Below, piece after piece: positions 1 to 7,217 of a DNA stretch of 9,687 nucleotides. The notes below the pieces were generated by a model. That model did not search any database. It was not told the DNA's origin and worked only from the letters and a program-made list of their open reading frames with translations. Source of the stretch: CAIYEO01 sp037139575 (GTDB taxonomy: Bacteria; Patescibacteriota; Saccharimonadia; Saccharimonadales; UBA4665); contig JBAXGD010000016.1 of the NCBI GenBank assembly GCA_037139575.1, positions 1-9,687 on the forward strand. Reading direction: 5' to 3'. A program made the translations under genes and the position numbers. Position 1 is the stretch's first letter. Each line of letters begins with the position of its first letter.

Positions 1-1386
1 TTAAGTGTGTCTGGAAGTGCTTCATTATTCGGTTCGTTAAATGCCGGTGGAGATATTACATCATCAGGTACCGTAACATCAAATAATTCCAATGTATATA
101 ACTCCAATACTGGCTACAGCGCAATGGGTGTTAGTACTATAAGTTACTCTGCAAATGTAATTCAGAACCCAAGTTTTGAATCATCTAATGGTCAGTATCC
201 TTCACAAACATCAACCACTGGCTGGTCGGCTTGGGGAAGTGGCGTATTAGCTCAAGATTGTACTCAGTATTATGTTGGTACATGTGCACTAAAGATAACA
301 TCTACGGCTGCGAGTGGAGGGGCTAATTATTCAACAGCTTTAACTGCCTCAACAAGCTATACCGTATCTTTCTTTGCAAGAGCATACTCGTCGAATGCAT
401 CCGGAATACAAATGGGGTACGGCACAAGCAGTATTTCACAAACAGCATGTTCGGCTAATGCAATTAACGGTCAAGCGACAACAACAGTAACAACTAGTGG
501 TTGGACACAATTTACTTGTACATTTACCACTCCTAGCTCAGGATCCAATTATCTGTTCATTTCATCGACCAGTGCAAGTGATATTTTCTACATTGATGCA
601 GTGCAGATACTCTCCGGTAGCGCCAATACAATATTTAATCCAGCTGGTCAGATAAGTATAAATGGAGTAGTTTCGAGCCAGTTCTCGCTTCAAAATACAG
701 TTAACTCAACATCATCATTTGTAATAAATAATGCCTCGGGAACCTCTTTGCTTGCTGCAGATACAACTAATTCTCAGGTCATAATTGGATCTGGTGCGAA
801 CACTGTTGCATTATCAAGTACAGGAGTAACGCTTTATGGTACAGCTCAAAGAGCCAGAACTATAACCTTAACTGCCGAATATACTGGTGCTATCCTAGAT
901 AATGGTGCTAGCGATCCTTCTTATACCGGTAGTACATCGGGAACAGTAGGGTCAATGACTGCCGGATTCGATTCATCCGCTTCAATAAATAGCAGTTATG
1001 GTGAAAATTATTACCAATGGACAAATAGTCAATCTACGGCTCAAGGATATGATGTGGTTGTGAGGATTCCTCTCCCTTCAGACTTCTCATCTTTCAACAC
1101 AACAACACCTTTCAGTATCAACACAAAGGGTAGTTCTGGGGCCAATGTGACTGGATTCCTTTGGGACACAGGAAGTACAACGAGTGAAACTAGTTGGTCA
1201 TTTACAGGAAGTGGTGGATGCTCTATAGCGGTAACAACTTCATGGGTGAAGAATACTGGATGTACAGTAACTGGAACCAACACTGCAGACGGAATAATGA
1301 CACTGAGACTAAGAATGGTTGCTGCAGCAAGTGGCGGTACAGTACAGCTTGGTAGCATATCTATCAAATACCTATCCAAGTGGTAG
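1..1386 (+). CDS. Large secreted/surface protein, C-terminal part (5' truncated), with CBM4/9-like module
   Basis: The reading frame is open from base 1 to a TAG stop and reads in from outside the window. A GTG at 7 is the first start codon inside, but I see no reason to prefer it, so this is treated as partial. Numbering residues from that GTG, 1-50 are Ser/Thr/Asn-rich. Residues 51-202 form a beta-sandwich-like module with an NPSFES opening, GW, a TCALKITST strand, a CTFTTP strand and an FYIDAVQIL end, the pattern of CBM4/9-type carbohydrate-binding modules. A linker at 235-262 (NNASGTSLL...DTTNSQVIIGSG) is of a type I recall from CPR surface and fibre proteins. Residues 285-459 look like a final beta-rich domain (AEYTGAIL ... 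VVVRIPLP ... ISIKYLSKW). Ligand binding and surface location are inferred; the exact function is unknown. No signal peptide can be seen because the N-terminus is missing. The same module type recurs in the convergent giant kelch protein. Confidence 0.8.
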   Translation, partial: LSVSGSASLFGSLNAGGDITSSGTVTSNNSNVYNSNTGYSAMGVSTISYSANVIQNPSFESSNGQYPSQTSTTGWSAWGSGVLAQDCTQYYVGTCALKITSTAASGGANYSTALTASTSYTVSFFARAYSSNASGIQMGYGTSSISQTACSANAINGQATTTVTTSGWTQFTCTFTTPSSGSNYLFISSTSASDIFYIDAVQILSGSANTIFNPAGQISINGVVSSQFSLQNTVNSTSSFVINNASGTSLLAADTTNSQVIIGSGANTVALSSTGVTLYGTAQRARTITLTAEYTGAILDNGASDPSYTGSTSGTVGSMTAGFDSSASINSSYGENYYQWTNSQSTAQGYDVVVRIPLPSDFSSFNTTTPFSINTKGSSGANVTGFLWDTGSTTSETSWSFTGSGGCSIAVTTSWVKNTGCTVTGTNTADGIMTLRLRMVAAASGGTVQLGSISIKYLSKW

Positions 1387-1511
1387 GGCTTAAAAAGACT
1401 AAGCATTAGTTGCTCGTCATATTAAATAAAAAAGGCAATATAACTCCTTCAATATTTTGCGACACTGTAATAATGCTCTACTAGTAACTTCTCTAGCCAT
1501 TTTTATCTAAT

Positions 1512-1540
1512 AAAAATAGCCACTTTTTACAGTGGCTATT
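1512..1540 (-). terminator. Rho-independent terminator of the kelch surface gene
   Basis: Bases 1515-1524 and 1531-1540 form a perfect 10-bp inverted repeat (AATAGCCACT / AGTGGCTATT) with a 6-nt loop. Read on the minus strand, the stem is followed at once by a T-rich run (TTTTTATTA), 23 nt past the TGATGA double stop of the 1658-residue protein. On the plus strand the stem is followed by GATTTATATA, a poor U-tract, so it is mainly a minus-strand terminator. It may partly stop plus-strand transcripts too. No separate terminator for the plus-strand gene was found in 1387-1514; the only stem there is a 5-bp GCTTA/TAAGC hairpin at 1388-1404 without a U-tract. Confidence 0.85.
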
Positions 1541-1563
1541 GATTTATATAGAAACTTTTATCA

Positions 1564-4500
1564 TCAGGGTGGAGTATCCAATGTTTGCAGGCTATTATTT
1601 CCAAACGATGAACCTCCCCTAAGTCTGGCATTATTTGCTGCATGATAATACCAGTTATAGTTAGAAATAGTTGTCTTATTAGACAAAGAATCAGGGAAGG
1701 TAGCAGTTTGAGAATCATCAATAGTGTACCTGGTCCAAACATATCTACTATTTCCAATCGCATTATTCGGCGAGCTACATGCGCTAGTTGTATTAGTTGC
1801 TGGCTGTATAGTACCAAATAGAGTACTAATGTATGTCAAGTTAACTGAAGAGTTAAAAGCAGTACAAATATTTCTAGCAAATGCGTAGGCAATAGAGACA
1901 CCTCCAGGACCGTTGAGCCCACCACTACCAGAAGTCGGTAAATTATTTATTGAACTCGTGGAACATGCTGAACCAGAGGCACAGGCACCACCATTAACTG
2001 ACAGCTCAAAAGGTGTAGGATCTTGACTGCTAGATCCAGTCAAATCCTGCAGCTGAGAATAATATCCTATTCTTGGAATTGATTGAAGCGCAGTGTAATA
2101 TGTTCTGCTTGTGGCAGAATATGCTTGACCCTGTGAGCTATATTGGCTTGCTCCGGATACAATGTAGACATATCCATTATTGGCTGCTAATCCATAAGCC
2201 AACAAGCTATCCGGTAGCACTGGAGAGGGGCTACCCGGTTGAGTTAAAAATACGACATTGTCTACGTAGAATACGTCTGCTGCATTAGTAGTGGCAGAAA
2301 CATAGATATTGACAGTTCCAGTGACTGATGCTGGGGTGGTAAAAGTACAATAAAATAGGGTAAATGAGGTCGTACTTGCTCCGCTCGCACTAGCATAACC
2401 TGTGGTAGTAGTCGGACAAATACCGGCCGTATCCACTCCATAATTCTGATAGCCAATCGCCAGATCTGTTATTGTCGAGCCAGAAGCCTTAATATTCATA
2501 GACAAGTTATATGTAGTAGATGGTTGAAGAGTCAATGAATATGCAGCGCCTCCTGTAGCTGTCGTTGATGTGACCTGCAAGCTACAACTTCCGTAACCTA
2601 AATATGAATTTGCATTACTAGTTGTTATCGAGCTTCCGTTACGAGCACTCCATCCGGTTGATGAACAGCCACTACCACTAGTTCCTTCAAAACTGGAATT
2701 CGAAACGAGAAAACTGCTAGCAGTACTAGTATACCAATTACCTATTGAACCATTTGCATTAATTGGGGCATACTCCGTACTATTCGGAGGGATGTACCCA
2801 TAACCTAAACTTCCCCCAAATACGTAAATGTATCCATCATATGCAACTGATTGAACTCCGACTCTATTTTCCAATAGTGATGAAGTTGCATTCCATGATC
2901 CCAAAGATCCATCGCTGTTTATTTTTGCATAATAAGTTTTATTACCGTTAGAGTTGTAACCGCCGCCAATCATATAAATGTATCCGTTATATACAGCGGA
3001 AGCAAAATTGGCATTAGCGGATTGGAGATTCGATGTGGCAGTCCAAGACCCTAATGAGCCGTCACTATTTATTTTTGCATAATATGCCACTGATTGGGGT
3101 ACGAAAACTCCACTGATATTAACAGTCAGACCTCCAAATATATAAACATATCCGTTCCATTGCTGAAGACCAAATGTTTCTACGCCAACAGGCATCGGTG
3201 TAGCTGAAAGTAATGTCCATGATCCCAGTGTGCCATTTGAATTTATTGGGGCTCTAAGCACATCATTACAGGCCCAATTAGACCCTAGACCAGAAGGACA
3301 GTAAGGGCTTGTAACGGTATTATATCCACCCATCACATATGCAAATCCATTATACATGAAAGACGAAGGACCAAAATCATTAAATGGAATAGGTGATGTT
3401 GTATAAGACCAAACACCTATAGATCCGTCGCTATTTAGCGTGGCGTAGAGAACGGTATTCCTAAATAAATATATCTTGCCGTTATATACTGAAACACTTG
3501 CGCCTGTATATGCATTTGGTAATAGATTGGCGCTTGTATACCAACCATTAGTTTGCCCGGATCCACCATTGAAAATTTGAGAATAGTAAGTATTCGAATT
3601 GTAGTTTGTCTTATCCCAACCACCCATATAATAGGCATAGCCCTGATAAATGACTGATCCCATAGCTCCAAGTCCAGAACTGCTATTAGGATTTATCGTA
3701 GATGTAGTTGAGTTAAAGCTTCCAAGAGATCCATTTGAAGCGATTTGAGCATAATATGTATTGCTATTATAGCTTCCTAAATAATATATATATCCGTTAC
3801 TAACAAAAGAACAGCCCTCAGCAGATGCTGCAGGCAAAGAGTTGGTGCTTAGCGTAAAAGCACCTAGACTACCATCGCTATTTAATTGGGCATAGTAAAC
3901 ATTTGCCGTGCTACTACCTGTATTTCCTCCAAGTAAATATAAATATCCTCCATAAGCTGATGCGGTAGATTGTTGTGTGGCAACAGGTAGGCTAACAGAT
4001 AATGATGTAGTCCAACTATTTACTGTGCCACTATTGTTATACGAGGCATAGTATATAGCGCTAGATGATGCACCTGAACTAACAGATGATGTAGCTGAGC
4101 TAACACCACCAATTACATAAATATACCCACCATAAACAACGCTCACAGCTGAGTAAATATAGTTTTGCAAGTTTGTTGTAGCATTCCATCCAGCTAGAGT
4201 TCCATCCGGATTAATTGCAGAATAGTAAGTCTTGTTGCTAATAGTACTGCTGGCGGAAAGCCCACCCATTAAATACATATAGCCGTTAACTGCTACTGCA
4301 GTACCTTGTGATGAAGCTAGTGATAGGGAAGTAGTTGTGCCCCAAGAGCTTAAAGAACCAGCACTACTCGAATTTGTACAATTAGTAGCAAAAGCAGTTG
4401 TAGTATTTTGACCCGTACAAATAGCTGCATAATATGAAGTGGTTAGATAATTAGTCCCGTCGGTTCCACCCATCACATATATGTATCCGTTATACGCAAC

Positions 4501-6540
4501 TGATTCGAAATTTTTAATATTCGAAAGTGAACTAGAGGTAGAAGTCCAGCCACTTAACAATCCAGGTGCGGTTACAGTCGTCTTAAAAATGCTGCCATTT
4601 CCATTAATATAATAAAGATTTCCATTGTAAGAATTAATTCCAGAGTTTAATGAAGTCCCCAAACTTGAACTTAAATTATTGACACTTGTTTGCCATTTTC
4701 CAAGCGTACCGTCAGTATTTATTTGACTGAAGTATGTCGTTGTATTAGAGCTACCCCCAATAAGATACACATACCCCCCACTAATAGCTCCGCTTGCGAT
4801 GGATCTAGTGGCCGGTAATGATGAGGTAGATTGCCATGATCCTATATTTCCACCGCTTTGTATCTGGGCATAATATGAGTTAGATCCGTTATTACTTCCG
4901 CCAATGTAGTAAATATAATTATTGTATATGACAGAATAGCCTCCAGCCCCAGTAATTGGCATAGTTGAGCCAGTACTCCAGGTGCCAATCGAACCATCTG
5001 CATTGATTTTTGCATAGTATGTATTTGCTGAAAAACCTTGAATGTCGTATAGATAACCGTTATATGCAGTAACATTTGGCTTTTGTTCGGCGGCAGGTAA
5101 AGAATTTGATTCTGCTTTCCAAGAACTGATCGAACCAGGGCTACTGGACTTGTCACAATTTACACTAAACTGTGAAGTTGTATTATTGCCAGTGCAAACA
5201 GCGGCAAAATAGTAACCCGCAGAGGTTGCTGATGCAGAGTTTTGGCCAGCTCCCGCAAAAATATAACCATTATAGGCAGTACCGCCGAGATTAGCAGCTC
5301 CGCTTACTCCTGATGAAAGATTGGGAAATACAGAAGTTGATAAACTGAATGGGCCTACGTTTCCACTGGAACTTATAGATGCGTAGTAAGTATTTGCAAA
5401 CCAAGTAGTCCCATCATACCCGCCGATAATATAAATATAGTTATTATAAATAACCTCTAGACTATTAGAAACATATCTTGGAACTGAGTTTGCAGATGTA
5501 GTCCATGAAGAAATTTCACCCCCACCAATTCCAGACTGATATATCTGATTATTAGTAGAATCATAAGTTATATCACCCTCATTATTGCCGCCATTTTGGA
5601 ATGAACTAATGCTCGCAACTACAACACTTGGGTCTATAGAAAATGCACCCTTTATAGAACTAAGATTAGTTGCAGAAATTGTTATTTCGTTGTTTTTAAG
5701 TTCAATTGAAGTTTTTGCCTTGTTGCTACCCTTAGCAACGATAGTTGGAGCAGGTATAACAAACACAAGATTGTTCTTGGCAGCTTTCTGTTTTGCTAAA
5801 TCAACTTTTTGCTTATCTGCATCTGAGCTATATGAAATATTTCCATAAAGATATGAATCAGCAGAATATATTCCAATATTGCCATCTGAAGTTTTCTTGG
5901 CCTCAAGCCCGGTAGGCAAGTCTAGCCTATATTTATAGCTTGCTGAATTACTAGATGCTTTAGAGTAGACAATGTCTTCCTGAGTGCCATTGTGTTTTAT
6001 GGTATAAACAAGTTTTGGACCGTTAACACTGGTAGGGTAAATAACATGCCCATTACTTGCTCTCGCATCCATTGTTTTAAATTCAGGGGTCAAAGTAAAA
6101 GATAGATTCTGTGAATTATCATATGTAGTAATACCTCTGGATGAATTCAATGAAAGGCGTGAACTATATCCTGAAACTGCGCCGTCGCCAACAGATTTCA
6201 TGCCAGCGCTCTTATTACCAATATCTGACTTAGCTAAAAAATATGATTTGGATTGTTTATCATAAGAAAACTTTCTGAGAATATTTTGATCAGGACTACC
6301 AATAACTGAAAGCAATTTTGGAGATAACTTATAGCTATTATTGATTGTTTGGAAATAAGTAAAAGTTATTATCCCGAATACGATTAAGCTAATTCCGGCT
6401 GCTTCTGAAATAGTTAGTATAAGCTTGCGGTGATTACCAGGAATCCGATTCAATAATTTACGTATTTTTCGAGAACTTTTAAGTACAAATCTATGGATTT
6501 TAATAGTAATAGAACGCCAGATTTTTTTACCCTTTCGCAT
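1564..6540 (-). CDS. Giant membrane-anchored kelch-repeat surface protein with CBM4/9-like module
   Basis: This 1658-residue protein is predicted to be anchored in the membrane and exposed outside. Residues 2-39 are strongly basic and 40-63 form one hydrophobic segment (around SLIVFGIITFTYF), giving an uncleaved signal anchor with the C-terminus out. Residues 64-335 are beta-rich and end in an IDPSVVVAS...GNNEG region that I recall from CPR surface proteins. Residues about 337-1275 hold 17 kelch-like repeats of about 55 residues, each with YNGYIYxxGG, then YYAxINxDGSLGxW. Residues 1275-1430 are a CBM4/9-like module (NSSFEG ... CSLQVTST ... CTFTTP ... FYVDNVVFL). An 18th repeat (NNGYVYIVSG) follows, then a C-terminal domain from about 1490 (RYVWTRYTIDDSQTATFPD ... 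RLRGG ... LDTPP). The ATG at 6540 is the only ordinary start before an in-frame TAG at 6601-6603. There is no Shine-Dalgarno and the -10 sits close, so a leaderless message is possible. A role in adhesion or glycan binding is inference; no enzyme motif was seen. Confidence 0.88.
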   Translation of the reverse strand: MRKGKKIWRSITIKIHRFVLKSSRKIRKLLNRIPGNHRKLILTISEAAGISLIVFGIITFTYFQTINNSYKLSPKLLSVIGSPDQNILRKFSYDKQSKSYFLAKSDIGNKSAGMKSVGDGAVSGYSSRLSLNSSRGITTYDNSQNLSFTLTPEFKTMDARASNGHVIYPTSVNGPKLVYTIKHNGTQEDIVYSKASSNSASYKYRLDLPTGLEAKKTSDGNIGIYSADSYLYGNISYSSDADKQKVDLAKQKAAKNNLVFVIPAPTIVAKGSNKAKTSIELKNNEITISATNLSSIKGAFSIDPSVVVASISSFQNGGNNEGDITYDSTNNQIYQSGIGGGEISSWTTSANSVPRYVSNSLEVIYNNYIYIIGGYDGTTWFANTYYASISSSGNVGPFSLSTSVFPNLSSGVSGAANLGGTAYNGYIFAGAGQNSASATSAGYYFAAVCTGNNTTSQFSVNCDKSSSPGSISSWKAESNSLPAAEQKPNVTAYNGYLYDIQGFSANTYYAKINADGSIGTWSTGSTMPITGAGGYSVIYNNYIYYIGGSNNGSNSYYAQIQSGGNIGSWQSTSSLPATRSIASGAISGGYVYLIGGSSNTTTYFSQINTDGTLGKWQTSVNNLSSSLGTSLNSGINSYNGNLYYINGNGSIFKTTVTAPGLLSGWTSTSSSLSNIKNFESVAYNGYIYVMGGTDGTNYLTTSYYAAICTGQNTTTAFATNCTNSSSAGSLSSWGTTTSLSLASSQGTAVAVNGYMYLMGGLSASSTISNKTYYSAINPDGTLAGWNATTNLQNYIYSAVSVVYGGYIYVIGGVSSATSSVSSGASSSAIYYASYNNSGTVNSWTTSLSVSLPVATQQSTASAYGGYLYLLGGNTGSSTANVYYAQLNSDGSLGAFTLSTNSLPAASAEGCSFVSNGYIYYLGSYNSNTYYAQIASNGSLGSFNSTTSTINPNSSSGLGAMGSVIYQGYAYYMGGWDKTNYNSNTYYSQIFNGGSGQTNGWYTSANLLPNAYTGASVSVYNGKIYLFRNTVLYATLNSDGSIGVWSYTTSPIPFNDFGPSSFMYNGFAYVMGGYNTVTSPYCPSGLGSNWACNDVLRAPINSNGTLGSWTLLSATPMPVGVETFGLQQWNGYVYIFGGLTVNISGVFVPQSVAYYAKINSDGSLGSWTATSNLQSANANFASAVYNGYIYMIGGGYNSNGNKTYYAKINSDGSLGSWNATSSLLENRVGVQSVAYDGYIYVFGGSLGYGYIPPNSTEYAPINANGSIGNWYTSTASSFLVSNSSFEGTSGSGCSSTGWSARNGSSITTSNANSYLGYGSCSLQVTSTTATGGAAYSLTLQPSTTYNLSMNIKASGSTITDLAIGYQNYGVDTAGICPTTTTGYASASGASTTSFTLFYCTFTTPASVTGTVNIYVSATTNAADVFYVDNVVFLTQPGSPSPVLPDSLLAYGLAANNGYVYIVSGASQYSSQGQAYSATSRTYYTALQSIPRIGYYSQLQDLTGSSSQDPTPFELSVNGGACASGSACSTSSINNLPTSGSGGLNGPGGVSIAYAFARNICTAFNSSVNLTYISTLFGTIQPATNTTSACSSPNNAIGNSRYVWTRYTIDDSQTATFPDSLSNKTTISNYNWYYHAANNARLRGGSSFGNNSLQTLDTPP
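2716..5530 (-). repeat. Kelch-like repeat block, 17 units of ~165 bp, within the giant surface gene
   Basis: Seventeen successive protein repeats can be lined up on the double-Gly signature (YNGYIYVMGG and variants) and the following YYA-I-N-x-D-G-S-L-G-x-W strand. Units vary from about 40 to 68 residues, mostly through loops between these two anchors. Units 2 and 7 carry an identical-length Cys-bounded insertion (5119-5196 and 4342-4419). Units 6 and 13 are degenerate (YYINGN, YLFRN). The repeats are weak at the DNA level because synonymous sites have diverged. Kelch units fold as blades of beta-propellers in known families, and 17-18 blades would need more than one propeller. The number and closure of the propellers cannot be read from the sequence. 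Confidence 0.85.
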
Positions 6541-6547
6541 AAGCGTA

Positions 6548-6576
6548 ATTATATAGCTTTTTAAAATGTTTTTAAA
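6548..6576 (-). promoter_or_regulatory. Putative sigma-70 promoter of the kelch surface gene, probably leaderless
   Basis: On the minus strand a perfect TATAAT -10 box occupies 6553-6548. It is preceded by a 17-bp spacer and a TTTAAA -35 (6576-6571, 4 of 6 to TTGACA). Only 7 nt separate the -10 from the ATG at 6540, so transcription should start at or next to the A of the ATG. The bases before the ATG (AATTACGCTT) contain no Shine-Dalgarno. The region is very A/T-rich, so chance matches are possible. Confidence 0.55.
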
Positions 6577-6600
6577 GGGTGTTTTTGCTAATAATTTTAA

Positions 6601-7125
6601 CTATTTTTTAGCAGGAGTAGGAGCGGGACATGAAGGGGTTTTTGGATTCGATTTTTCGTAATTAGTTATGGCCTGAGCAACTTGACCGTCAGACTGCAAG
6701 TTTTCGTACCAATTCACACTACTTCTATTTATCATCATCCTATTGATTGGCTTATCTATTTGACAAACTAATGGTTCAAGCTGGATGTTTGATCCATTAG
6801 CTGATGAGGGAATGTAGAACACATCATCTAGCACAATGTATTTACTTGTGATTTTCTTAATTTTACCAAAATATATCTGGTCGCCATTATTGGATCCACC
6901 GATGCTTACATCTACAGCTTGGATTTTATCGCTTTTAACGTAAAGAGATTCCATGTTGAAACCAATCATAGACCAAATACCAAAGAGAACGGCGACAATA
7001 GTTATTACTAGCATAGCTCTAAATGAGGTGACTTTAAGAAATTTCTTTTTAGTTGCTGACTTAGCAGCACTGACTGTGTTTGAATCCTGTGCTTTGTTTT
7101 TTTGCTGTGAGCTAATAATATCCAT
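6601..7125 (-). CDS. Single-pass membrane protein, Saccharibacteria-type YFGK family, function unknown
   Basis: A 174-residue protein. Residues 1-36 are polar and basic (KKKFLK at 27-31), 37-56 are one hydrophobic helix (AMLVITIVAVLFGIW), and the rest should lie outside the membrane. The outer part contains QIYFGKIKKI (83-92), YIVLDDVFYI (96-105), INRSSVNWYENL (132-143) and a Pro-rich, Lys-ended tail (PAPTPAKK). I recall similar small membrane proteins (QVYFGK ... YFTL.DIYYL ... INRD.VLFWENL) as common hypothetical proteins in Saccharibacteria; their job is not known to me. The ATG at 7125 is chosen because it has AGAGGG 6 nt upstream and a promoter before that. The longer reading from a TTG at 7188 would begin inside the -35 box. 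It lies between pyrH and the kelch gene on the same strand, 60 bp before the latter with no terminator between, so the two may be partly co-transcribed. Confidence 0.82.
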   Translation of the reverse strand: MDIISSQQKNKAQDSNTVSAAKSATKKKFLKVTSFRAMLVITIVAVLFGIWSMIGFNMESLYVKSDKIQAVDVSIGGSNNGDQIYFGKIKKITSKYIVLDDVFYIPSSANGSNIQLEPLVCQIDKPINRMMINRSSVNWYENLQSDGQVAQAITNYEKSNPKTPSCPAPTPAKK

Positions 7126-7131
7126 TAATTT

Positions 7132-7137
7132 CCCTCT
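7132..7137 (-). promoter_or_regulatory. Ribosome binding site that decides the start of the 174-residue membrane protein
   Basis: AGAGGG lies 6 nt before the ATG at 7125 on the minus strand (AGAGGGAAATTA-ATG). It is the clearest Shine-Dalgarno in the window and supports this ATG over the upstream in-frame TTG at 7188. Confidence 0.7.
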
Positions 7138-7159
7138 ATTATTGTTACTAATTGTATTT

Positions 7160-7188
7160 ATTGTAGGCCATAAACTTCCATGTTTCAA
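7160..7188 (-). promoter_or_regulatory. Sigma-70-type promoter of the membrane protein gene
   Basis: Minus strand: TTGAAA (7188-7183, 5 of 6) and TACAAT (7165-7160, 5 of 6), spaced exactly 17 bp. Transcription would start near 7153, giving a leader of about 28 nt that contains the AGAGGG ribosome binding site. This is the best -35/-10 pair in the window. It means the gene can be transcribed independently of pyrH, although no terminator is visible between them. Confidence 0.7.
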
Positions 7189-7217
7189 GTAAGAGCCTAT
7201 GCTTTAATGGGTATGAA

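Noticed and set aside
1041..1406. Minus-strand open frame of 121 codons opposite the end of the first gene.
   Set aside because: It is antisense to a frame with clear domain structure and its translation shows no recognisable motif; it is a shadow frame.
1404..1470. A tiny minus-strand reading frame with a good AAGGAG before a TTG (about 10 codons, MPFLFNMTSN).
   Set aside because: It is too short, starts with TTG, and lies in an A/T-rich gap near the terminator; there is no coding support.
1496..1540. An alternative hairpin (GCCATTTTTA with TAAAAATAGC, 1496-1520) overlaps the left arm of the terminator, like an antiterminator switch.
   Set aside because: It has a mismatch and is almost all A/T. 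It sits at the 3' ends of two convergent genes, where no downstream gene would be controlled.
2716..5530. The regular ~165-bp periodicity suggested a CRISPR array or DNA satellite.
   Set aside because: The periodicity is at the protein level with varying unit lengths and diverged silent sites. The frame is open throughout and the units are kelch-like.
6541..6603. The membrane protein gene and the giant kelch gene are in the same frame, separated by one TAG and 20 sense codons, which could suggest stop-codon readthrough or a recoded TAG.
   Set aside because: TAG also ends the exonuclease gene (8784-8786) and the first gene (1384-1386) exactly where the proteins should end. The kelch gene has its own promoter and a typical basic signal-anchor N-terminus, so a fusion would bury that anchor.
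7126..7217. Search for a pyrH terminator in the gap after its stop; an AAAC/GTTT stem occurs at about 7173-7187.
   Set aside because: The stem is only 4 bp, A/T-rich, overlaps the promoter of the next gene and has no U-tract.
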